Source: Gammaproteobacteria bacterium (GTDB taxonomy: Bacteria; Pseudomonadota; Gammaproteobacteria; Steroidobacterales; Steroidobacteraceae). From it: a stretch of DNA of 64,000 bases. The position numbers and the translations under genes are program-made. The notes beneath the pieces were generated by a model. The model did no database searches, was not told the DNA's origin, and saw only the letters and a list, made by a program, of their open reading frames with translations. Where the stretch lies: the NCBI GenBank assembly GCA_010027845.1, contig RGUL01000002.1:79115-143114 (forward strand), in the 5' to 3' direction. Numbering within the stretch: position 1 is the stretch's first letter; each line of letters begins with the position of its first letter. Shown here piece after piece: positions 58,048 to 64,000 of the stretch.

Positions 58048-59748
58048 ATGACTACCGATCGCGTCACCCGGCACTACGCCAACATCGAATCGGGGCGTTG
58101 GGGCGCCCGGCAGGTGCACTATCGTCGTGTCGGCAGCGGCCCGGTCGTGATCTGCTTCCACCAATCGCCGCTGTCGTCGCGCGACATGCTGGCGACCATG
58201 GAACGCTGGAAGGCGCATTTCACTTGCATCGCACCCGACTCACCGGGATTCGGTCTATCCGATCCACTCGGGGTCGCCAGTGCGCAGATGGGCGATTTTG
58301 CGGACGCTGCGATCGAATTCATGGACGCCGTCGGCATCGAACGTGCTGCAGTCTACGGCTTTCACACCGGCGCGATGATCTCTGCGGCGATCGCCGCAGC
58401 CTATCCGGAGCGCATCATCTGCGCTGCTGCAAACGGTTACGTGATGTTGAGTGAGGCCGAGCGCGCCGACATCGTCGCGAACTATCTACCCGAACTGAAA
58501 CCGAGTTGGGACGGCGGGCATCTCACTTGGCTCTGGGCTCGTATGCGCGAGCAACTGATTTTCTTTCCGTGGTATCGAAAATCTTTGGCTGATCGGATGT
58601 ACGTCGACTTGCCGCCACCCGCCGCGTTACACGCCGGGCTGCTCGATTTCATGCGCTCGGGCGATCATTATCGAGTCGGCTATCGAGCTGCATTCACGAT
58701 GCGCTCGGATCTCGCGCTGCGCGATACCCGCACGCCCGTGCTCGTGACGGCTAACGAGACCGACGTGCTCGCGAAGCAACTACCGCGCATCCGCAACGTT
58801 GCGCCCTCGGTCACCGTACAAGTCGGTGGTGACGTCGATGCAACGCACGATCTTTGTCGCCAATTCATAGAACGACACAATCCGCCGCAGCCTAAGAAAA
58901 CCGTCGCCGCGCGCGCTCTGCCCGGCCGCTTGTCGGCGGATTACGTGACTCTCGCTGCGGGCCAACTGCGCCTACGACGCAACGACGACGCTACGGGACG
59001 ACCCGTGATCGTGCTGCACGATGCGCTCGGCTCGTCCGAAACGACGACCAAGATCGCGAGCGGTTTCATCGGCCGACGACCGGTATTCGCGATCAATCTC
59101 GCCGGACACGGCGAATCCGATCCGTTTTTGGCGACGGAGCAGGTCACGATCGAGTCGCATACGGAAATTTTGCATGCTGCACTCGCGGAACTCGGCATCG
59201 GGAGCGCCGACTTCGTCGGCATCGAAGCCGGCGGTCTCGTCGGCCTCGAACTTGCGACACGGGCACCAACGCTCGTGAAAAATTTGGCGATGGTCGGCGT
59301 TCCCTATCATCCGCCAGCCACGGCGCACGAGATGCGACGTCACTATGCGCCGGATATCCAGCCAAACTGGTTCGGCGGTCACCTGCTCGAAGCGTGGTAC
59401 GTGGTGCGTGATCACGGCTTGTTCTTCCCATGGTTCGAGCGTAATCGCAAAGGCGCGCTGCGACAGGAGCCGTCGGTCGATCCGGTCGACGTTCAGCAAC
59501 GCGTGTTCGAGTTGTTCCGCTCGGAAGGTCGATGGCGCGCCCTGTATCACGCCCAATTCGACTATCCGCTCGCAGAACGACTCCGACGCAGCGAAGTTTC
59601 GCTGCGCTTCGCTGCTGCGACTCGTGATCCACTCGCGACGGTAACTGCCGCCGCAGCGCGCGAGTTTTCGAAGAGTCCTCACCTCGAGTTACCGGACGAA
59701 CCGGATCGCTGGGCGCATGCGTTGTTACCCTTTTTCGATCGGGAGTGA
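58048..59748 (+). CDS. double alpha/beta hydrolase-fold protein lacking both nucleophile serines
   Basis: ATG 58048 follows GCAGGAG (58034-58040). The 566-residue protein holds two alpha/beta hydrolase domains (about 1-290 and 300-566) that share a distinctive segment: LKPSWDGGHLTWLWARMREQ with FFPWYR in the first, IQPNWFGGHLLEAWYVVRDH with FFPWFE in the second. The nucleophile elbows are GFHTG (104-108) and GIEAG (391-395); neither has serine. The first domain keeps FHQSPLSS and DSPGFGLSDP loops. Its closest relative here is the GYHTG protein at 4615-5427. Hydrolysis by the classical mechanism is unlikely. Confidence 0.85.
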   Translation: MTTDRVTRHYANIESGRWGARQVHYRRVGSGPVVICFHQSPLSSRDMLATMERWKAHFTCIAPDSPGFGLSDPLGVASAQMGDFADAAIEFMDAVGIERAAVYGFHTGAMISAAIAAAYPERIICAAANGYVMLSEAERADIVANYLPELKPSWDGGHLTWLWARMREQLIFFPWYRKSLADRMYVDLPPPAALHAGLLDFMRSGDHYRVGYRAAFTMRSDLALRDTRTPVLVTANETDVLAKQLPRIRNVAPSVTVQVGGDVDATHDLCRQFIERHNPPQPKKTVAARALPGRLSADYVTLAAGQLRLRRNDDATGRPVIVLHDALGSSETTTKIASGFIGRRPVFAINLAGHGESDPFLATEQVTIESHTEILHAALAELGIGSADFVGIEAGGLVGLELATRAPTLVKNLAMVGVPYHPPATAHEMRRHYAPDIQPNWFGGHLLEAWYVVRDHGLFFPWFERNRKGALRQEPSVDPVDVQQRVFELFRSEGRWRALYHAQFDYPLAERLRRSEVSLRFAAATRDPLATVTAAAAREFSKSPHLELPDEPDRWAHALLPFFDRE

Positions 59749-59753
59749 AATCG

Positions 59754-60641
59754 ATGCGAACGGAATTCCCCTTACGACTCGCCGTCCTGTTGTCTTTCTT
59801 CGCGATTCCGCTGGCAGCGGTCGCCCAAACGGCCTTACCCGCGCCCGTGGAGGGGCACGACGTCACGGAGATCGGCCCCGGCTACTACACCTTCCGTCAC
59901 AAAGGGTTACGTAATATTTTCCTCGTCACTAAGGCGGGGGTGATCGTCACCGATCCGATCGAGCCGGAGGCGGCGCGGGTGTTACGCGAGGAAATCCGCA
60001 AGATCACGCCGCTTCCGGTCAAATACGTGGTGTACAGCCATCAGCACTGGGACCACGTACGTGGCGGCCGCATCTTCAAAGAAGAAGGTGCGAAGTTCGT
60101 TTCACACGCCAACTGCGTCGCACATTTCAAAGATTTGCCCGAACCTGAAATCGTGATGCCCGACGAAACCTTCACGGGTGAGCGTCACGAACTGCGGCTC
60201 GGCGAGCGGACTTTGAAATTACGCTATCTCGGCCCCAATCATGGCGACTGCTTGATCGTGATGACTCCCGATCACGTCAACGTACCGTTCATCGTCGACC
60301 TCGGCACCGCCGGCGGTATGCCGCTGCCCTACATCGCCGATTACTCCTTGCACAATTGGGTGCGCAGCTTACGCGAGCTCGAGTCTTGGGACTTCGAATC
60401 CTACGTCGGCGGACACGGCATCGCGATCGCGCCTAAAAATCGTCTCACGGAGCGTCGCGAATACGTCGAAGGCTTGATGCAAGAAACCCGTCGCGAACTC
60501 GATGCCGGCACACCGCTCGACCGTATTCCCGACATCGTCGCCGCGCGCTTGCAAACGAAGTTCGCACATCTACGTGGTTTCAATGCGATCGTGCGTGACA
60601 ACGTGCGTCGCACCATCACCTATTACGGAATGGGCTGGTGA
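59754..60641 (+). CDS. secreted metallo-beta-lactamase-fold hydrolase
   Basis: A 295-residue protein (GTG 59745 is an alternative start; GGGAG at 59741-59745 suits ATG 59754). A signal peptide ends PLAAVAQ. The metal site motif is VVYSHQHWDHVRGGRIF (HxHxDH), then LGPNHGDCLIVMTPD and FESYVGGHGIAIAP supply later ligands. MBL-fold enzymes of this SoxH/class B-like kind hydrolyse esters, lactones or sulfur compounds in the periplasm; the substrate is unknown. It follows the double hydrolase gene directly and overlaps the next gene. Confidence 0.88.
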   Translation: MRTEFPLRLAVLLSFFAIPLAAVAQTALPAPVEGHDVTEIGPGYYTFRHKGLRNIFLVTKAGVIVTDPIEPEAARVLREEIRKITPLPVKYVVYSHQHWDHVRGGRIFKEEGAKFVSHANCVAHFKDLPEPEIVMPDETFTGERHELRLGERTLKLRYLGPNHGDCLIVMTPDHVNVPFIVDLGTAGGMPLPYIADYSLHNWVRSLRELESWDFESYVGGHGIAIAPKNRLTERREYVEGLMQETRRELDAGTPLDRIPDIVAARLQTKFAHLRGFNAIVRDNVRRTITYYGMGW

Positions 60642-61192
60642 AACGACTCTGCGTTTTTTGCGGCGCGAATGCGGGTAACGATCCTGCCTATCGCGATGCG
60701 GCGATTGCACTCGGCGAAGAGCTTGCGCGCCAACGAATCGGTCTCGTTTACGGCGGTGCGTCGGTCGGTCTGATGGGTGTGGTCGCCGATGCGGCAAGGG
60801 CACTCGGCGGCGAAGTGATCGGCGTCATTCCGCAAGCGTTGGTCGCACGCGAAGTGGCGCACGGATCGCTCGCCGACCTGCGTATCGTCGCCACCATGCA
60901 CGAGCGTAAAGCGACCATGGCGGAACTGGCCGACGGCTTCATCGCGTTACCGGGCGGCATCGGCACGCTCGAGGAATTATTCGAAGTTTGGACTTGGGCG
61001 CACCTCGGTCTGCACGCAAAGCCGTGTGCGCTACTCGACGTCCGTGGCTTTTATTCGAAGCTCACCGGGTTTCTCGACCATGTGCATGCCGAGGGTTTCC
61101 TGCGCCCCGGCGTGCGCGAAATGCTGTTGGTCGCCGAGAGCCCGCGTGACGTGATCGCCGCGATGCGCGCGTTTTCTACAAGTGCTGGTTGA
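60638..61192 (+). CDS. LOG family protein (cytokinin riboside monophosphate phosphoribohydrolase-like)
   Basis: A 184-residue Rossmann-like protein from GTG 60638, overlapping the MBL stop. Family motifs: RLCVFCGANAGNDPAYRD, IGLVYGGASVGLMGVVA, MHERKATM and ALPGGIGTLEELFEVWTW (PGGxGTxxE). LOG enzymes cleave ribose 5'-phosphate from nucleotide monophosphates (AMP or cytokinin ribotides). In bacteria without cytokinins the role is probably purine-nucleotide salvage. Confidence 0.92.
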   Translation: MKRLCVFCGANAGNDPAYRDAAIALGEELARQRIGLVYGGASVGLMGVVADAARALGGEVIGVIPQALVAREVAHGSLADLRIVATMHERKATMAELADGFIALPGGIGTLEELFEVWTWAHLGLHAKPCALLDVRGFYSKLTGFLDHVHAEGFLRPGVREMLLVAESPRDVIAAMRAFSTSAG

Positions 61193-61652
61193 TTTCCGAA
61201 TAGATGCCGTTCGGATCGAACATCGACATCGACCGCAGGTGAATCACGCTCTTGCCATCGTGTGAGGGCACGGTCCAATCCGTCGGCGGCATCGAGACCG
61301 TCGCGCCCGCTGCGAGCGCACGCGAATGCACCGCATTCACGTCGTCGCACTGCACCACCAAAATCGATTCACCCATACGCACTTTCGTGCGTCGCGTCGG
61401 TACCGCGGTATCGAACGGCGCATTGACGTATTGCAGGAAACCGACCATGCCGACGCGCGGATCCTCGGCCTTCAACAGTACGAGCTCGACAGGCTCGTCG
61501 TTCGGACCGACCGGCGGGAAACCCGCCTTCGCGATCAAAGAATGATCATAGAAGCGCGTCCAACCGAACACGGATTCGTAGAACGCTGCGGCGGCGCGCG
61601 CGTCGGGCACGATGAAAGTGGTCCGTCTCAAAATGGTCGACATGGTCATCAC
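61176..61652 (-). CDS. VOC family (glyoxalase-like) protein
   Basis: A 158-residue protein: TTFIVPDARAAAAFYESVFG opens the first VOC half, SILVVQCDDVNAVHSRALAA the second, and the end reads HLRSMSMFDPNGIYSEINQ with the usual final glutamate. Single-domain metal-dependent family, substrate unknown. Its 3' end overlaps the convergent LOG gene by 17 bases. The AI-2E gene ends just upstream of its start. Confidence 0.86.
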   Translation of the reverse strand: MMTMSTILRRTTFIVPDARAAAAFYESVFGWTRFYDHSLIAKAGFPPVGPNDEPVELVLLKAEDPRVGMVGFLQYVNAPFDTAVPTRRTKVRMGESILVVQCDDVNAVHSRALAAGATVSMPPTDWTVPSHDGKSVIHLRSMSMFDPNGIYSEINQHL

Positions 61653-61655
61653 TCC

Positions 61656-62720
61656 TTATATGTCTGAGACTCGCCGTTCGGCATTCCACTCGCGCCAGAC
61701 CGCTAAGATGACCGCGAGCACGACCGGACCGATGAACAATCCCACGAGACCGAACGCTGCGAGTCCGCCGAGCACACCGAACAGAACCAATAAAAATGGA
61801 ATCTGCGCCGCGCCGCTGATGACGAGCGGACGGACGATGTTGTCGACCCAACTTACCGCCGTTACGCCCCAGATGAACAAACCGAGCGCGGCTACGGTAT
61901 CACCGTTCAAGAATAACCAAAGACTGGCTCCGCCCCACATGAACGGAATCGCGAAGGGCACGAGCCCGACCAAGAACGTGAGCGCTGCGATCAGTAGCGG
62001 TGCCGGTACGCCGGCAACCCAGTAACCCAAACCCGCGAGTGTCGCCTGCGCGAGTGCCGCCAAGACGATACCGTACACCACGGCCTTGACCGTACCACCG
62101 ACTGCGTCGATGTAATGTTGTACACGCGCGGCACCGAACAATCTTTGTAGCGCATGGTGAACTTGGGCCGAAAATTCCTCGCCGTCTCGATACATGAAGA
62201 ACAGCGACACCATCGCGATCACGAGCTTGGTGAGATTACGACCGACACCGCCGATCAAACCGGTGAGCTCGCCGGAAGATCTCTCGAGAAAAGATTTGAT
62301 CGCCGCGTCAATCGTCGCCGGATCGGCGGCGATTTTAGCCAGCGCCTCTTGCAGTTTCGGACCGACGAGCGGTAACTCGAACAACCACTGCGGCAAATTG
62401 GCTCGACTCAACGCCGGACCGAGTTCGCGATAGAACGGTAGCGCTTCGGTTTTGATCAGCAGCCCCAAAGAAAGCAGCGGCATGACGATCGCCGCACTCA
62501 ATAGCAACGTCATCACCAACGCCGCCGGAATGCGTCGACCACCGACTGCGCCCACCAATATTGAGTGCAAAGGCCAAGTGACGTACGCGAGGATCGCTGC
62601 CCAGATCACGGGCACCAAAAACGGCTGCAAGACCTCGAAAGCGAGCAGCACGAGCACCGAGACTACGGCGATCACGGTCAGTCGCCGCAACCATTGCGCG
62701 ACGACGGCGTCTTCGACCAT
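61656..62720 (-). CDS. AI-2E family transporter (PerM/TqsA type)
   Basis: ATG 62720 has a GGGAG ribosome site and gives 354 residues; a GTG start at 62756 is possible. The membrane pattern is that of UPF0118: VIWAAILAYVTWPLHSILVG, a large soluble loop (GPKLQEALAKIAADPATIDA), and GLVPFAIPFMWGGASLWLFL, then DNIVRPLVISGAAQIPFLLV and LFIGPVVLAVILAVWREW. Members export small molecules or act as proton antiporters; the AI-2 name reflects TqsA, not evidence here. Confidence 0.9.
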   Translation of the reverse strand: MVEDAVVAQWLRRLTVIAVVSVLVLLAFEVLQPFLVPVIWAAILAYVTWPLHSILVGAVGGRRIPAALVMTLLLSAAIVMPLLSLGLLIKTEALPFYRELGPALSRANLPQWLFELPLVGPKLQEALAKIAADPATIDAAIKSFLERSSGELTGLIGGVGRNLTKLVIAMVSLFFMYRDGEEFSAQVHHALQRLFGAARVQHYIDAVGGTVKAVVYGIVLAALAQATLAGLGYWVAGVPAPLLIAALTFLVGLVPFAIPFMWGGASLWLFLNGDTVAALGLFIWGVTAVSWVDNIVRPLVISGAAQIPFLLVLFGVLGGLAAFGLVGLFIGPVVLAVILAVWREWNAERRVSDI

Positions 62721-62801
62721 TAGCAACTCCCGCCGAATCGCCCGTTCCGGGCCCACACCTCATTCTCGCAGGGAACGATGCCGACCGCATACAATCGACG
62801 A

Positions 62802-63359
62802 ATGAACTATCGGAGTCAGTCCGTCGGCGTCCGCATCTTGGCCCTCGTTGCGTGGGTGATCTCCGGCGCGGCGCCCGTCCAGACCGTTGCCGCAGATGCA
62901 CCCGCAACGATCGCATCGGTCGCCAATAACCAAGCGCCGCCCACCGCGCCGCTCGCAGCAAAAGGCTTCAGAGAACTGCTCGCGGCACAGCGCGGCAAAG
63001 TTGTACTGCTCAATCTCTGGGGCACGTGGTGCGTGCCATGTCTCCGTGAAATTCCGGATCTCGTCGCCGTCGAGAACGAATTTTCAGCGCGCGGCCTAGT
63101 GTTGCTCGGCGTCGCGATGGACGAAGCGAACACTTTACAGTCGACCGTCGAACCTTTCCGGCTCAAATATTTTCCGCGTTTCCGAACCTGGGTCCGCAAC
63201 GAACCCGACATGGATACGCTCGTGAGCGTCGTCGACCCTGCATGGAACGAAATCTTGCCGACGAGTTATCTCATCGGTCGCGACGGCAAGGTGTTAAAAA
63301 AAATCCAAGGCAAGAAGACGCGCGAAGAGTTCCGCGCGCTGGTCGAAGCAGCACTCTAA
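62802..63359 (+). CDS. TlpA-like periplasmic thioredoxin
   Basis: A 185-residue protein with a signal peptide (RILALVAWVISGAAPVQTVAAD) and a thioredoxin domain. The active site is LLNLWGTWCVPCLREIPDL (WCVPC), followed by GLVLLGVAMDEANT, an ILPTSYLIGRDGKVLKKIQG segment with the cis-Pro (LPTS). It is a thiol-disulfide exchange protein of the TlpA/ResA group, acting in the periplasm on cytochrome or enzyme cysteines; the partner is unknown. Confidence 0.9.
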   Translation: MNYRSQSVGVRILALVAWVISGAAPVQTVAADAPATIASVANNQAPPTAPLAAKGFRELLAAQRGKVVLLNLWGTWCVPCLREIPDLVAVENEFSARGLVLLGVAMDEANTLQSTVEPFRLKYFPRFRTWVRNEPDMDTLVSVVDPAWNEILPTSYLIGRDGKVLKKIQGKKTREEFRALVEAAL

Positions 63360-63375
63360 ACGTCGTAGCCCGCCC

Positions 63376-64000
63376 TCAGGTGGCCGACCACGCGACGATC
63401 GCTGCAGCGACGGCCGCTGGGTCCTCGTGATGCATCATGTGACCGAGTGCGGGTAACGACACCAACGTTGTCGCCGGAAAGCTGTGCTCGAGATCGGCGG
63501 CGTCGCCATCGGCTCGCAAGCGCGCGAGATATTCGGACTGCTCGGCGAGTACGAGCAATGCGGGTGCCGTCACGCCGCGCCAACATGCTTCCGCCTCCTC
63601 GCGGCGATAGAGAATCGCGTTCACGAGGCGATGCCACGGATCGAAACGTAATTCCACCGTCCCGTCATCCCGGTCACGTGTCCATGCGCGCGCGATGAAC
63701 TGCGCACGCGCTGCGGTCAAACGTGGATTGCGCTGTAGCAGTTTCGCGGCGAGATGGTCGACCGACTCGTAGTAACCAGCGCGAGGCGGTGCGCGCAGTT
63801 GTCGCAACCATTCCGCGTATTGCTGCGGTGCGCGCGTCGCTGGCACACGGCGCAAACCGAAACCCTCCAGCGACACTAGCCGCTGTACACGCTCGGGACG
63901 AATGCCGGCGTACATACTCACGACGTTGCCGCCCAAGCTATGGCCGATCAAACGCGTCGGATCGAGAGGCGACAAAGATTCGAGTAACGCGTCGAAATCG
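63376..64000 (-). CDS. alpha/beta hydrolase, C-terminal part (runs off right edge)
   Basis: The frame is open to the window edge, so only the last 207 codons are seen. The visible part has LIGHSLGGNVVSMYAGIRPE with the nucleophile serine (GHSLG), an acid in LVLAEQSEYLARL and the histidine in LPALGHMMHHEDP, a normal catalytic triad. The N-terminal oxyanion strand lies outside. The substrate is unknown. Confidence 0.85.
   Translation of the reverse strand, partial: DFDALLESLSPLDPTRLIGHSLGGNVVSMYAGIRPERVQRLVSLEGFGLRRVPATRAPQQYAEWLRQLRAPPRAGYYESVDHLAAKLLQRNPRLTAARAQFIARAWTRDRDDGTVELRFDPWHRLVNAILYRREEAEACWRGVTAPALLVLAEQSEYLARLRADGDAADLEHSFPATTLVSLPALGHMMHHEDPAAVAAAIVAWSAT

Overview
The window looks like a chromosomal segment of a GC-rich Gram-negative bacterium, most likely a gammaproteobacterium of the Steroidobacter/Xanthomonadales-like kind. 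Supporting this are TonB-dependent receptors with an EEIVVTAQKR-type plug start, biosynthetic arginine decarboxylase SpeA, HrpB, YgiQ, PurU, lipoprotein signal peptides and a double-length UvrA. The order and genus are inference. Genes are dense, often overlapping by 4 bases (ATGA), and starts other than ATG are common.

Layout. 1-3.4 kb: the 5' part of a propionyl-CoA synthase gene that runs off the left edge, a frameshifted VOC gene, a DUF1838 protein and an NAD(P)-binding reductase. 3.4-6.8 kb: a minus-strand operon sbtA, VOC, alpha/beta hydrolase, beta-lactamase-like serine hydrolase. 6.9-9.6 kb: speA, a small membrane protein and an arsenate reductase. 9.7-15 kb: two TonB-dependent receptors, each with a clear Rho-independent terminator. 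15-23 kb: secreted hydrolases and peptidase, a COG4705 membrane protein, a nucleoside transporter, an NTF2-like protein and purU.

23.2-25.05 kb is a small accessory insertion at tRNA-Ile(CAU). It holds an integrase fragment, a 3'-half copy of the tRNA gene, an Azoarcus-type group I intron exactly at the anticodon splice position in front of that half, a BrnT/BrnA toxin-antitoxin pair, a GNAT acetyltransferase and the intact tRNA. A 32-bp direct repeat bounds it.

25.1-30 kb: a GST, DUF1330, PhoX operon, then an alcohol dehydrogenase and an XdhC protein. 30-35.7 kb: hrpB, an alpha/beta hydrolase and ygiQ. 35.8-44.9 kb (plus): a tandem-fused UvrA with a 5' frame break, a zinc-ribbon protein, DUF1475, DUF2062, a CFA-synthase-like methyltransferase and a TPR protein.

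44.8-56.6 kb (minus) is a ten-gene, translationally coupled operon: three lipoproteins, a membrane Ser/Thr kinase with a PEGA-like tail, an FHA-like/PEGA/SUMF1 protein, a small membrane protein, an actin-like/FHA protein, two vWA proteins with the same ExbD-like N-terminus, and a fourth lipoprotein. It reads as an envelope-spanning phospho-signalling complex of unknown purpose and, with the intron, is the most novel part of the window. 56.6-64 kb: an MFS exporter, a double alpha/beta hydrolase lacking both nucleophile serines, an MBL-fold protein, a LOG-family protein, VOC, AI-2E-type permease, a TlpA-like thioredoxin and a partial hydrolase at the right edge.
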